From positions 186,001 to 250,000 of the forward strand of contig CM074700.1 of assembly GCA_037367355.1 (NCBI GenBank): 64,000 nucleotides of DNA, given 5' to 3'. Source of the stretch: Neoscytalidium dimidiatum (Eukaryota; Ascomycota; Dothideomycetes; Botryosphaeriales; Botryosphaeriaceae). Each line of letters opens with the position of its first letter. The stretch's first letter is position 1. This document shows, piece by piece, positions 1 to 10,878 of the stretch. The notes below the pieces were generated by a model. It worked only from the letters and a program-made list of their open reading frames with translations. It was not told where the DNA came from and did not search any database. The position numbers and the translations under genes are program-made.

Positions 1-1
1 G

Positions 2-190
2 GATGGACAACCAGAGAGGCCGCAACAACGTTCAGCTAGCATATCATCGTTTCCTTCTCCTCAGAAAAGCAGCAATACTCAGCTTCAGCCATACCCAAAT
101 ACACCGGTAATAGGGCAAAGGAGCAGTTCTGCCATAGCTGAAGACAGCTCTCCAATTTTCGACTGGGATGGGTACCTCGAAGCGGTTTAG
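2..190 (+). CDS. 3' end of an unidentified gene (partial)
   Basis: An open frame enters from the left edge and runs 62 codons to a TAG at 188-190. The peptide is rich in Ser, Gln and Pro, with short SSFPSPQKSS-like stretches, and ends in IFDWDGYLEAV. A disordered Ser/Gln-rich tail ending in an acidic and aromatic cluster is common at the C-terminus of fungal transcription regulators, but the family cannot be named from this piece. The other two plus frames close within about 115 bases, so this is the only plausible coding frame. Its start lies outside the window. Confidence 0.5.
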   Translation, partial: DGQPERPQQRSASISSFPSPQKSSNTQLQPYPNTPVIGQRSSSAIAEDSSPIFDWDGYLEAV

Positions 191-1004
191 AGTTTCATAA
201 AGTCGTGAAACTGTCACCATTCCTTTCTATCTCGCCGCGAGTAGAATTTGGATGCTATCCGTCTGACTAACAGTATGGGTCGAGTTCCCGCTTTCAACAT
301 ATTCGACTGCTCCACCGTCGCCCCTTTGTTGGTTCTATCTCCCATTGCCCTAAGCACACACCATTTCCCCTGCCGATCACCCTTTTCTCTTCCTTTTCTT
401 TATTAAATTGTTCTCCTTCTTTTAGTTTGTTGCCTATCCAAGTTCAAGTCACGATTTCCACAAGATAAAAGGGAAAAGAAAGGGTAAAAGAGACATCATA
501 CAAAAAAGGCGTTGGACTTTTAAGCTTTTTGTTCTTTTTTCTTTCCACATCTTTCATGACTACTTACCAACCACGGCGATATCTTGACATTAGATAGTAT
601 ATGCAGGATCAATTGCATCTGGTGACTATTGAATCAGTCTCGTATCTTATAGGTGGCTGTCAAAGGCAATACAGCAGTCAACCAACCAACAGCACATTGG
701 TTCATAGAGCATCTACTAAAGCTCATGTTAAGAATTCTGTCTCTTATGCGTCTCTGGACATATAATATCTAGATATATAGGCTCTAAATGCCATACGTGA
801 AATTAGATAGATCTCGTCCTCTTGCACAGTTTTCAACAGCTCTTCAAGGGCACGCCATCAGCTGATCTCCTGTTATGTTGATACGATAACGCTCGACATC
901 TTCTGAACCTCAAGGGAAATACAGCCTAGACAAGAGGAAACAGATACAGAAAGGGGAGAATCCTCCGGCGTGTCGAGCAACCATCATTGCACCCTGACTC
1001 AATC
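191..1004. other. intergenic, no gene seen
   Basis: This convergent interval between the partial plus-strand gene and the minus-strand helicase is AT-rich, with T-rich runs around 390-545, as expected of two 3' untranslated regions. I see no coding frame or RNA gene. Confidence 0.6.
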
Positions 1005-2789
1005 TCATTCCATTTCGCTTTCCCGCTTCCTCTCCGGGTCTTCACTGGAAAACTTCTGGGCATCCAAAACAACTCCCCCCTCCCTCCCAACCCTCGATAA
1101 TCCCGCATAAAACTGCCTCACCCTCGGATGCGCACGCACCCGGTTCGGATCGAAATTCAGCACCTGCAGGCCCTCCGCTCTCGTCGCGCGCGACAGCGCC
1201 ACGTAGGCCTGGCCGGTCTCGAAGACGCGGGCCAGGTCCACCTTGACGAGCTGGAGCGTCTGGCCCTGGGCCTTGTGGATGCTGAGGGCCCAGGCGAGGA
1301 TGAGCGGGACCTGGGTGCGGGTGGCCAGCGTTTCGACCACGTAGCCGTCGCTGTAGTAGCCGCCCGAATGAACCCACCGCTCGACCTTCCACTCGGCGCG
1401 CGCGCATAGCTCGGTGCGGGTGGCGCCGCCGGCGAGGCGGAAGCGGACGACGGGGTACAGCGGCAGACGGTGCTCTGGGAGGCCTGGCTCTTCGCTTGCT
1501 CCTCCTGCTCCTCCTGCTCCTCCTGCTCCTCCTCCTTCTCCCTCCTCTCCTTCCGCGGAGACGGAGGAGAACTCCTGGTCCCCCTCGTCTTCGTCCGGGT
1601 CATCCCACCTGCCGTGGAAGTATGTTTGCCAGTTCGCGAAGCCGACGACACGGCCGAGAGAGCCGTTGACGAGGACGGAGTCGAGGTTCTTCACGAGCAT
1701 GACTTGAGCGCCCTTCTTCAGCTTGAGGACCTCGGCCGCCGGGCAGTCGGACAGGAGCTTCTTGCGGGTGGCAGAATCCTCGATGATGCCGCCGTCTCGG
1801 GCAAAGTAGACACGGGACGCGCTCTTGATCCTCCGCATCCGCCTCTCGTTCGCGGCGTCGGCCTCGCGGCGCAGGGGGAAGAGCTCGGCGGCCTCGGGCC
1901 CAGGCATGCCGGCGCCCGAGCCGGGCGGCAGCGGCCGCGCCAGCGCCCTGAAGGCCCCGATCGTGGGCGGCGAGAGCGCGCCCTCGCGGATCTCGTTCAG
2001 CATGGCGGCGAAGGCGGGATCCTGCTGCCGGTAGATGCGCGTCAGGGTGATGGTGTGCGGCACGGCGGCCCTCCACGCCTCGGCCTCGAAGCAGAACCGC
2101 GGGCCGGCGCCGTCGTCGTCGTCGCCGCCCGGACCCGGGAGGACGGGCGGCAGCTGGAAGAAGTCGCCCGTGAGGACGAGCTGGATGCCGCCGAAGGGCC
2201 GGTCGACGCCGCGGACGGCGCGGGCGATGACGTCGAGCTTGTCGAACAGGGTGGCGTCGACCATGGAGATCTCGTCGACGACGAGGACCTTGGCGTCCAG
2301 CCAGCGCGCCAGCTTGCCCTTCCGGTCCTTGAAGATGTCCAGGATGAGCTGGGTCGTGGGGGCCTTGCCGAGCCCGATGCCGGCGAAGCGGTGGAGCGTG
2401 GTGCCGGCGATGCTGGACGCGGCGAGGCCGGTGGAGGCGGTGACGGCCACGGCGTGGCTGCGGTCCTCGAGGTGCTTTATCGCCAGGCCTTCCCTGATCT
2501 TGCGCAGCAGGAAGGACTTGCCCGTGTCGGCGGGCCCCGTGAAGAAGATGCTTTCGCCGCGGTTGAGGACCAGGTCTACCACCGCGCGCTGCTCGTCGCT
2601 CAGGCCATTTTCAAGGCGCGAGAGCTCTACGTGGCGCTCGAAAGGGTTTGCGTCGCTGTCCCGCTTGTCCTCACGGCTCGCTGAGCGCTTTCGCCTGCGA
2701 GGCTTTCTTGCGGCACAGCGCGCGGTGGTGGTGAAGAGCTGCCTGGCTGTGGTAGGCGGGAGATGCGGCGGCCGATGTGCCATCAACAT
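1005..2789 (-). CDS. PIF1: PIF1-family ATP-dependent DNA helicase
   Basis: Superfamily 1B 5'-to-3' DNA helicase of the Pif1 family; the family maintains mitochondrial DNA and acts at telomeres and G-quadruplexes. One exon of about 594 residues from this start. Numbered from the upstream ATG at 3023: Walker A GPADTGKS at 163-170, Walker B VVDEIS at 248-253, motif III GDFFQLPP at 286-293, and near the C-terminus the signatures SIHKAQGQTL and YVALSRA. I chose the ATG at 2789 because the peptide after it (ARQLFTTTARCAARK) looks like a mitochondrial presequence, which must be N-terminal; the frame is also open to the ATG at 3023, which would add 78 residues. A Gly/Ala/Glu-rich linker (about 1490-1560) interrupts the second RecA-like lobe. 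The usual GPAGTGKS has Asp for the third Gly, still within GxxxxGKS. Pif1 or a close fungal paralogue is possible. Confidence 0.9.
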   Translation of the reverse strand: MLMAHRPPHLPPTTARQLFTTTARCAARKPRRRKRSASREDKRDSDANPFERHVELSRLENGLSDEQRAVVDLVLNRGESIFFTGPADTGKSFLLRKIREGLAIKHLEDRSHAVAVTASTGLAASSIAGTTLHRFAGIGLGKAPTTQLILDIFKDRKGKLARWLDAKVLVVDEISMVDATLFDKLDVIARAVRGVDRPFGGIQLVLTGDFFQLPPVLPGPGGDDDDGAGPRFCFEAEAWRAAVPHTITLTRIYRQQDPAFAAMLNEIREGALSPPTIGAFRALARPLPPGSGAGMPGPEAAELFPLRREADAANERRMRRIKSASRVYFARDGGIIEDSATRKKLLSDCPAAEVLKLKKGAQVMLVKNLDSVLVNGSLGRVVGFANWQTYFHGRWDDPDEDEGDQEFSSVSAEGEEGEGGGAGGAGGAGGASEEPGLPEHRLPLYPVVRFRLAGGATRTELCARAEWKVERWVHSGGYYSDGYVVETLATRTQVPLILAWALSIHKAQGQTLQLVKVDLARVFETGQAYVALSRATRAEGLQVLNFDPNRVRAHPRVRQFYAGLSRVGREGGVVLDAQKFSSEDPERKRESEME

Positions 2790-4002
2790 GGGCCGCCTTG
2801 TCTTGAGAGGGAAATTAGAGTTCTGGCTAATCGCATTCTGCTTCCCGAGTAGGATTACTGAGCCAGAGGAATGATGTGAAAACCGGGTGGCTTGGATGCC
2901 GTTTGGCTGGCAAACGAATGCAGGGCAGGGGCACGGGCGCGAGCGCAACACGGCGGAACACGACTGTTGGCGCATCGGAACAAGAACAACAGCGCAAGTG
3001 CATGATAGTATCGCCCGTTCCATCTGCGTTCAAGTGACGGAGACCCTTGTGATGGAGCCTACCGGCGCAGTGGCTGCCAGGTGGTGTTTGTTGCGCTCCC
3101 AGCTGGTTGGAACGAAGGTCCGTGTCCGTGTCACCAGCAACCGAGACTTCATCATCGTTATCATCATTATCATCACCTCACAAGTAAAGAAGATGCTCCG
3201 ATCATTGCCCGTGGCGCTAACTTCGTACGCCCGAGTAAGTCTGCTTGATCTGAATCAATGTTGCGCATTGAAGCTGGGCGGAGCCACATTCTGCCCTATA
3301 GTCGTCACGTCTTCGTCTTCCAGGAAACCTTACTCTTTTTTTTTTCTTTTTTTTTTCCCCTTTTGTTTTGATCCTCCTCGTGCGTCGTAGGTGACGCCAG
3401 TGCGATGCGGCTCTGTGAAAATGCGGCAGATCATGCGCTGGCTTCCGTCTTCCCCGAAGCACGACAAAACCAGACAAGCATATCACACATTCAAAATAAC
3501 CGTGCCAGCTGAATTGCTCGTTGACCGAATCGCGTTAGTCAATGAGGCGGCTTGACAGGCAGCAGCCAGGATGATAGCTGCAAAGAAGCCCAACGTACCG
3601 TGCAGGGGTGGCATCACCACGCACATTGTACGCCATTTGGCCTGTGGATACGGCTTTGTGCACAGTCATTGGGCTTCCAAGATTCCTTCGATGGCTGTAT
3701 TCCCATGGTGCCTGAGGCCTGATACCTACCCAACGACTGGAGTTAATTGGAGTAAATGCATGCCATACCGCTCCCCGCTTACCCCGCCCCATGTATCAGC
3801 CTCGTTGCCTCGCCTATGCTGTAACATGTATGGACGCACACAGGCGTTCAAGTACGAAAAGGTGAGGCTGCCAATCGGATTCTGGATTAAGCACTCTCTC
3901 GGCGTCCGCGCTCCCTGCCTTTCAATTGCTCACAGATGTTAATATTAAAAGAAGCAGGCTCCCCATCGATCCCCTCATGGCGACTCTGCCATCTCAGGAG
4001 CC
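2790..4002. other. intergenic, upstream of the helicase
   Basis: Open frames exist on both strands but none has family similarity or consistent splice signals. A T-rich tract lies at about 3332-3360. The first 234 bases could be coding if the helicase starts at 3023. Confidence 0.5.
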
Positions 4003-4895
4003 ATGGCTAGCTTTGTGTGTGAAGAGCCCAACAATGACTGGGGCACTTTGCCTGTTGAGCAGATGGTCCAGTCGGGTACTCAGCTCGATAAAACCGTAAG
4101 AAAGTCATCTCCGATAAGTGTTGTAACCCATATAGCTAACCAGCCAAGCCAGCCGGTAAGCATCTTTTCCCTGATTTCCGCTCGAGAAATCCCACAACCT
4201 TCCACAGTGAAATACCCAATTCAATCTTCATTAGCCGCATAGAACCCCTGCGTTCTATATTTCCTTCTTTGTCTCTTTTTCTATCTTTTTCCATCTCTCC
4301 TCATTATTGTAAATATAAAGGCACGTTCGGTTCCCTTTGTAGTAATTCCTCACAGTCCACTCAACAGTCCCGGATGACTGGTGCTCTTTTCGCTTGCCCG
4401 CTTCACAAGTACTCCCAGCTTTGCGGTCCAACTGAAAGTAGCATTTGTTCATATTCTGGCCGTGGCTTCAAAAACATGACCGAGTTGACGTAAGTACTTC
4501 CAGTACATCGTCTTGCATCCAATAACTCCCTACTTATATCGCCCTTACAGCCGTCATCTGCGAGGTATGCACAAACTTCAAATTCAGAAGTGTCGGCAAT
4601 GCTCCCGGTTCTTCTTCGATGAAGAAAGCTTGAGAATACACCGTCTTGATGTCTCCGGCTGCCCTCGAAAAGGTGTGCATAAAGGAAGCGGTCAAACTCA
4701 ACTATGGTTCTCCCTGTATCAGCAGATGTACCCATCCGCCCCACTGCCCACAAGTCCATGTAAGTTACTCAGTTGAATTAACTCCGTCATTCCGCTGATA
4801 AAGAGCAGTTTATCCGCACCAAGGACTGTCAGTCTTTTGCTCTGGCCATGACAGGACGGATATCACTCAGGCGAATAATAATTACTCTGAGATAG
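4003..4895 (+). CDS. C2H2-type domain protein, copy 1 (3' part unresolved)
   Basis: Fungal family with an N-terminal ACP(L/F)xK-type zinc motif followed by a C2H2-like finger and an LW..LY...(F/Y)P...SP(F/Y)Y segment; function unknown, sometimes next to NLR or incompatibility genes in other fungi. The core is clear: exon 4356-4489 (FACPLHKYSQLCG then CSYSGRGFKNMTELT), intron 4490-4550, exon 4551-4759 (RHLRGMHKLQIQKCRQC, then SLRIHRLDVSGC and QLWFSLYQQMYP), intron 4760-4809, exon from 4810 (SPFYPHQ). The first intron splits the Thr codon after two bases. A first exon 4003-4095 is plausible but uncertain. The frame from 4810 closes near 4895, while another frame is open 4853-5449, so the 3' end needs a further intron or contains a frameshift. 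Related loci lie near 7.3 kb and 43.6 kb. Confidence 0.6.
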
Positions 4896-5449
4896 AATCT
4901 CTCAGAACGAATCTTGTAGGAAACCAGCCTTTTGTCCCCAAGGATAAAAGAAGAGAGCTCCAGAATGTCGGCCGACAAAGGGACATAGCCGATAATGCCT
5001 GTTCTTCCGGACTTTCAGAGCAATGGCCCTCTCTTATCAACCTCCACTGGAACCAACCTAGTACTATGGCCAACTCAGCCCTGACTCAGACTGTTCCGTG
5101 CATCCCAGCAGGAGCTTCCAGGAACAGTCATGTTGATGCTTTCCATACCCAGATAGCCACAGGAGATTCCCCGGATGCATTTTCACTTTACTGCCAGGAG
5201 TTTCCACAGGCCGCACCTTTTTCTACCCAAGTCCCTGGAAGCAACCTCTGGGCTGGATCAATCCAGTCCAATGGAAATACTGATACAGGATCTTTCGAAT
5301 GGATGCAGGAGACTGTGAATCGCTCTGGGTTGGTGAGAGAAATCTGCAGTACTGCCCCACAACAAGTTGATGACTTGAATGCCTCGATCTCTTCTTTCCA
5401 GGATGTTCTGCCTAGGGGGGCTTACCAAAATCGGAACCCACACTCATGA
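4853..5449 (+). other. open frame, possible 3' part of C2H2 copy 1
   Basis: A frame of about 198 codons ends with TGA at 5449. The peptide is Ser/Gln/Asn-rich without domains, which suits the disordered tail of the preceding C2H2-type gene. It is out of phase with the exon beginning at 4810, so it is recorded separately. An independent small gene starting at ATG 5066 is the alternative. Confidence 0.35.
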
Positions 5450-6390
5450 CAAAAGAATGCTTGTCTTGGACGTACGTGCCAAGTTTTTTTTGCACTTCTA
5501 AATGACGCCGCTTTTCTGATGTCCCCGGAAGTATCCACATGAAGGTCCTTTTCTACTGGAAGGAGTTTATGCTGTTTTTTTTTTCTTTCTTTCTTGGTGT
5601 CTCATCTTGTGGCTCCCAAACGCTGGTTCATGGACTTAACAAGCCACCACTGGAAAATTTATGTCTCGCATTGGTATAATTTTCATTCAAGTCTCCATCA
5701 CCTTATTTCCATCTTGCCGCATCAGGTAGATCTGTATGGGGGTCAAATTTTACAAGTTTGAATATCGTACCATGCTTAATCGCTCTTTCGGGCCCAATGA
5801 TCTCGCTGGGACCTTCCAACAATTCGTAAAATCCCGCCATATTACATTCTTCTTTACAGAGTATGTTGTTGTTACGACCTTGATTTCAATACTATGGCAA
5901 CAACAAAGACCTGTGCAACTGTGCTGGTGAAAGGACCCACGATATAATATTTCCTTAAGTAGGCTCGTAGAATATATGAGGCCAGCCTCGCAAAACAATG
6001 AACGGCTATTGGAAATCTGCTCCTAGGTCCACATGTGGCGACTGGCTTCCTCAGCTGTGGCGCAACTCTCTCAGAGAGACCAATGGCCCCACAGCTCTGT
6101 TCAACCGCCCCATTGGGCCGTCTCCCGTAGGCGAGCACCCGCCTCTCTCCTGAAGCCAGCCACACGAGGCAAAATCAGGCTTATCTGAGAAATAGCGCAG
6201 CTGTGCCCCTGTAAGTGATGTGTGGGTTGACGTAGCCGTGCAAGGGTCTGTTGCCTGGCCCAACTGTCGATCTGCGTATCTGTGAAAGTTACAAGGGTGT
6301 GTTGCGCTATAGAAAGATGGCCGGACTTCTGCGTTCAACTCAGCCAGACCATCCTCCTTTCTCATTCTGCTCTCGTACCAGAGGTTATAT
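5450..6390. other. gene-poor AT-rich stretch
   Basis: Only short frames on both strands, no recognisable protein. Contains T tracts at about 5485 and 5574-5590. Confidence 0.5.
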
Positions 6391-6811
6391 CATTTCAGGA
6401 CTACCTGCCGGTCGCCCTCGTGGTCCTTTACGGGATCATAAGGGCGATCATTATGACCATGTTACTTCGCTCTGCAGAGGCTGTGGAGCATCCGCTGGAA
6501 TATGGAGACAACATGTTTGCTTGCGAGGGACTCCCGGCTATTGCACCACCCGAGCAGCTTTGGGAATGCTACAAGGAGTCGAACGAGTCCATATACCCTA
6601 TGATCCAAAGACTCATCCGCTTAACATTTACAAACGCGGTTATTACGCATGGCACGAGTCTGGCAATGATGTAAGTATGCCGACAAGAAATTATAAAGTA
6701 GAACTCTACTGATGCAAAGGTGAACAGATTCTCGCCAACGCATACAATTCACTTTAAGATGAGCGAGATTACAACCAAGATGCCTTTGAAAGTATCTATC
6801 GAGGGGTAAAG
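6391..6811 (+). pseudogene. unidentified spliced frame, possible gene remnant
   Basis: One plus frame here reads more like protein than its neighbours: a hydrophobic stretch (VALVVLYGIIRAIIMTMLL) is followed by EHPLEYGDNMFACEGLP and QRLIRLTFTNAVITHG. It ends at a good donor (ATGAT/GTAAGT, about 6670). After an intron ending near 6727 the frame continues (IFSPTHTIHFKMSEITT) to a TAA at about 6808. No start codon with a convincing upstream part is visible. I cannot name the family; it could be the tail of a decayed larger gene. A second frame from 6812 to 7123 has no support. Confidence 0.3.
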
Positions 6812-7219
6812 ATGTTCAATTACCGGCTTATTCTAAATTATTGCTTTCGCAACGGACCCAAGCCGGAAATTTGGGTAACAGAGAATCCCATCCGACCCCA
6901 CTTCGATCTCGGTAGTGAATCGTCTTGTTTCACAAGCCTTGGGACGGGATGGCCCGCCGATATGAAGGACGAAGATCTCAAGGTGCTGGGAGATGGTAAT
7001 GAGAATGTCCAAGTGGGGGTGATCTTGCTTGTAGGGGATGCTATGTACGACCACAGAAGACGGTCGTACACTAGCAGTGCAGGTCCAGGGGCGCATGCGA
7101 GACGAACGAACCACGACTATTAGACTTCACAACAGCTTCCACAACGACGGGACCATTGACACCCACTAGCCTCCAAAGAACTCCTACGCACTCATTCTTT
7201 CAGTCATTGAAAGAGGGGG

Positions 7220-8104
7220 TTTGACACCAGAGTTCGGGCAGAGGAAAAGACACAAGGAAACAGGGACTATGCTGAGAGACTTTATTTGCCCATTCTTCAA
7301 ACATGCCTTGATAGTCGGCAGCGTCGGTGAGGGCGCTTGCCGCTACCCTACGATATTCTTCCATGATGTATCAAAGCTGATGTATGTAAAGTCTCTAAGT
7401 TTCAGTAGTGCAAGCTAACACTTGTAGACGTCAGATCAATGAACGAGAACATCCTGGAGTAGGCTTCAGAATTACCACTTGACACCGGTGCTGGAGCTAC
7501 TTCAAAGGCGATGAAGAGCTCCGAATGCACCATGATGTCGGCGGCTGCGGCCCCCGAGGGACTCCCGAAAAGTGAACAGCAGATCAGGCAGTGGTATCTT
7601 CTCTACACCCTACTTTTTCCAGACTCACCAGAGCCGCTTAGCCCTTTCTACAAGGATTGCTGGCCCACAGGTAGCCGATTGAGCCAGACGGAAGATGACC
7701 TCATCCCACATGAAGGCTCTCAGAACACTTCAGCACATTCCTCAAAAACACCATCACCTGCAGATGCTGGCGGAATATCTCACTCTCTGTCTCTCTCTAC
7801 GTCATCAGACTCCCTTACTTCCTCTCAAGCCGCTCCGAGTACAACTTCCCCTGATCGGTCATCGAACACGGAGCATCCAGTAAGCGTCGTCCTCGCTCCC
7901 ACCCCACCAAACGACGTGATTTCAACCGCTACTCTCACCAACGTCAGAAATAACTACATTTCACAACTTGAAGACAATTATTGCAGAACGCCTCGCTTCC
8001 ATTCAGAACACACTGCTGCTATGACCACCGGCAAATGGGTCCTCACCCCCTGGAAAGAGGATAGAACAAATGGAAGAGCTACTCACCGAGTTGGAGCGGG
8101 CTGA
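7220..8104 (+). pseudogene. C2H2-type domain gene, copy 2, broken
   Basis: Relative of the genes at 4.4 kb and 43.6 kb. Exon 1 carries FICPFFKH, then CRYPTIFFHDVSKL, and ends in the same phase-2 donor (7382). Intron 7382-7427 leads to RQINEREH, equivalent to RHLRGMHK of copy 1. The same frame then meets TGA at 7480-7482 before HRCWSYFKGDEELRMHH. There the second Cys of the CxxC pair is Tyr (TAC, 7498-7500). The family's next segment (EGLPKSEQQIRQWYLLYTLLFPD region, about 7556-7625, ending in SPFYKD) lies in another frame, so there is also a frameshift between about 7500 and 7570. The remaining frame to 8104 is a Ser/Thr-rich tail. Stop, lost zinc ligand and frameshift together make this a pseudogene. 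Confidence 0.65.
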
Positions 8105-9105
8105 GCAGCGTCTGCTCCGCATCAACGAGGCCGAGGAAACCATTTCTCCGTGCATGTGGAGCACCAGTCCCAGCGGACGTCTCCTCCCAGCTGAATCAAG
8201 ACACCGTATCTACTTCCACCGCGGAATCTCTGCAGCAAACACACGAATTGATGGCTTGCGAATGGACCGGTCCTGCCCGTCTGGCCGATCGTCACGAGCT
8301 TTTCACCTTCCCCGCCGCAGAACTCACAACACACTCCACTGCTCGTCCGCCCCCGAACGCGCGGAATTTCGGCCCACCGACTATTACGGGAATGCAGCAA
8401 GGCTGCGCTCAACCGACGGCCGCTCGCGACGAGCATGTCTTCAACAGGCATGTGCTCACGAGTTTGGAGTTTGAATTTGCCATGCACGGTTTGCTGGATG
8501 GCAGCATGATGACTTGATTTTGGACTAATTTCCAGGTTTCGCGCGACGTATAGAAGGGTCTCCTCAGCGCCTTCTTTTTCCCCGTTCCTCTTCCCTGTTC
8601 CATCCACCTCTTCTTGCTCTTTCTATTCTTTCCCCCATTTCGATGCTTCGTTTCTGTTTCTTTTTTTTTTTTATTCTTTCTTTGTAATCTACAGCGCTTC
8701 TCTCGAGAATCGAACTACCCTTCACAAAAAAAGAAAAGAAAAGATCATTTGTGGCATCCGCTTCGTATGAACGTCCCTCAGCCCGACATCAAAGCCACTT
8801 GATTCATATTCCACATTCAAACGCCTGTCAAGCGTGTACATCGTTGAGGAAGCTGTGCATCTCATTCGAAGTGAATCATTATACTTCCGAAGCTATGTGA
8901 CGGAGAACCGAACCGAACGCTCCGTCCTGAAAATCGAGCTCCTACCGCTTCCCGTCCGATGAATCAACTTCCGCGCATTAAAGAGCCAGGTATCATATCC
9001 GCGTCAAGTAAGAATCTCACGCTCATCTCAACAGCACACGAGCCCGAAAGCAAAAATAACCCACCACCCGCACCCCGCCATCATCGAAAAAACCCCTTCA
9101 CCCCT
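8105..9105. other. intergenic, no gene seen
   Basis: Frames at 8070-8474 (+) and 8122-8607 (-) overlap each other and have no family features; the former could be an out-of-phase tail of the broken C2H2 gene. T-rich tracts occur at about 8563-8675. Confidence 0.45.
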
Positions 9106-10878
9106 TCACTCCCCGCTCCCACGACCCACCTTCCTCACCACGAACCCAAACCACACCTTCACGCCCACCCACTTCCACCCCCTCTCTCCGACCTTCCCGC
9201 TCCTGATCAACGCCTCATCGATACCCCTCTCCCTCACCCCCTCCACCCCGTCCGCACCCTCTCCTCCCCCCTCACCCACCGCATCCGCAACGATCTCCAA
9301 CCCCTCCGCCCTCGCCGCCTCCACCGCCTCCCCGATCCCATGCGCCCAGCTCTTCCCGCGCACCTTGATCGCCCTGCCCTCCTCGTCCTTGCCGACGAAC
9401 CCGGCCTGCGAGACGCCGCCCATCTGCGGATGCATGTTGGTGACGAGCGCGAAGCCGCCGGGCGCCAGCAGCGCGGCCAGGGCGCGGAAGAAGGTGTCGA
9501 GCGGCAGGTGCTCGAGGACGAGGGTGGACAGGACGGCGTGGAAAGGGTGGGCGAGGGGCGGCGGCAGGGAGCGGGCGGGTGCGAAAGGGTCGTGGTTGAG
9601 CAGCGTCAGGGTGGTGTTGGTCGCGTCTTCGAGCAGGGGGCTGTTGGATTAGCGGTGTCAGTAAACTCACTCACTACTACATCGGCGTTGACTTTTTTTT
9701 TTTTAAAAAAAAAAAGGAAGAAAGGAAAACACGTACCCAAGCTTCTCCTTCGCCTTTGCCAACATACCCTTACTCGCATCCACCCCGACAACCTCAACCT
9801 CGACCTCGACACCAACCTCCACTCCATCCTTCCCCTTCCCCTTCCCTCTCCCAACACCCCACTTGACAACCTTCGCCGTATTCCTTCCCGTCCCGCACCC
9901 CAGATCCAGCACCCTGAACACGCGCTGCTCCCCCTCCTTCCCCTCCTTGCCCGTCGCCGCCGCGGCCGCGGCCTTCTCCGCCTCCTCGACCGCCCTCCCC
10001 AGAAACGCGGGCAGCAACCCTTCCAGCTCCAGGTCGTCCACGCCCTGCAGCACGTTTCCGTCGTCGTCGTACACGGCAGCCCACGCGTCGTACGTCGCGA
10101 CGTTGTCCATGTGGCGGACGGGCGTGGCGCCGCCGGTCTTTCCGGCGGCGCGCTCGTCGATCGGGTCCTTTGCGGAGGAGTGAGGTGCGGGCGCGGAAGA
10201 AGCAGCGGGTGGCGGGGAGCGGGAGGCGGGAGGGGAGGGGGAGTGGTGGGTCATTTTCCTGCGTTTGGGCCGGGGGCGGGTGGAGTGCGGTGAGTGGGAG
10301 GAGGGGCAGGAAGAAGAAGAAGAGGAGGAGAAGGAAGAGGAAGGCGAGGGTTGGTGGGAGGAACGGCGGCGGGTGTGTCTGGCGGATGGATTTGCGGACG
10401 GCCGCTTCGTCCGGGAGGAGCGAGGGGCTCTTGGGGTTGATTGGCTGGGGTGCTGCTGTCCGGATGACACAGGCGGTACTGTTGCTGGTGGCGGTGGTAA
10501 TCGTGTCGATGAGTTGGGAGGCTGCGTGCTGGACTGCGGCGGCGGAGCAGCTGCGCTTTCTCCGTCTTCGTCCGAGCTGGATTCGTCCTTGGAGCTTGAA
10601 TCTTCCGCCTCTTCACCGGCTGCGAACGAGGTCGAGAAACTGGCGTTGACGGCCTGGGAGGGAGCGTCGTTGGCGAAGTCGTCGGCGTCTTCCGGGTTAT
10701 TGTCGTCCTCAGTATCCGGTTCGGTGGTGGAGAAGGATCCGGTGTTGAAAGAAGAGGTTGCGTGATTTGGCTGCTGGTGGCGGTGCTGTTGCTGCAATTG
10801 GCGGCGCTGGGAGCGCGACAGAGTTGCTAGGTCTATCAAGGACGTGTCGAAGGTGGTTGTGAGTGATGGTTGAGTCAT
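9106..10878 (-). CDS. SAM-dependent methyltransferase with long Ser-rich N-terminus
   Basis: Class I methyltransferase, small-molecule type; substrate unknown. Exons 10878-9737 and 9640-9106, 558 residues. Intron 9641-9736 starts GTACGT and ends CAACAG; both exons keep phase (1142 and 535 nt). Residues 1-255 are disordered, rich in Ser, Pro and acidic residues, with a basic patch KRRKM near 205-209. The catalytic part begins at HMDNVATYDAWAAVYD. Motif I VLDLGCGTGRNT is at 323-334, the acidic loop VVGVDASKGML follows, and motif IV/post-I lies in exon 2 (VLSTLVLEHLPLDTF, then LLAPGGFALVTNMHP). The Met at residue 209 (10254) would give a protein of ordinary methyltransferase length, so the long N-terminus could be partly untranslated. 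The intron contains a T12/A11 homopolymer inverted repeat. Confidence 0.85.
9693..9715. repeat. T12/A11 homopolymer inverted repeat in an intron
   Basis: Twelve T are followed directly by eleven A, a perfect self-complementary block inside the 96-nt intron of the methyltransferase gene. Confidence 0.9.

Noticed and set aside
1470..2684. 404-codon plus frame over the helicase gene
   Set aside because: Antisense shadow of the GC-rich PIF1 gene; Glu/Gly/Arg-rich without domains, while the minus frame carries all helicase motifs.
8959..10293. 444-codon plus frame opposite the methyltransferase
   Set aside because: Low-complexity His/Pro/Arg peptide that crosses the intron; the minus strand has clear class I methyltransferase motifs.
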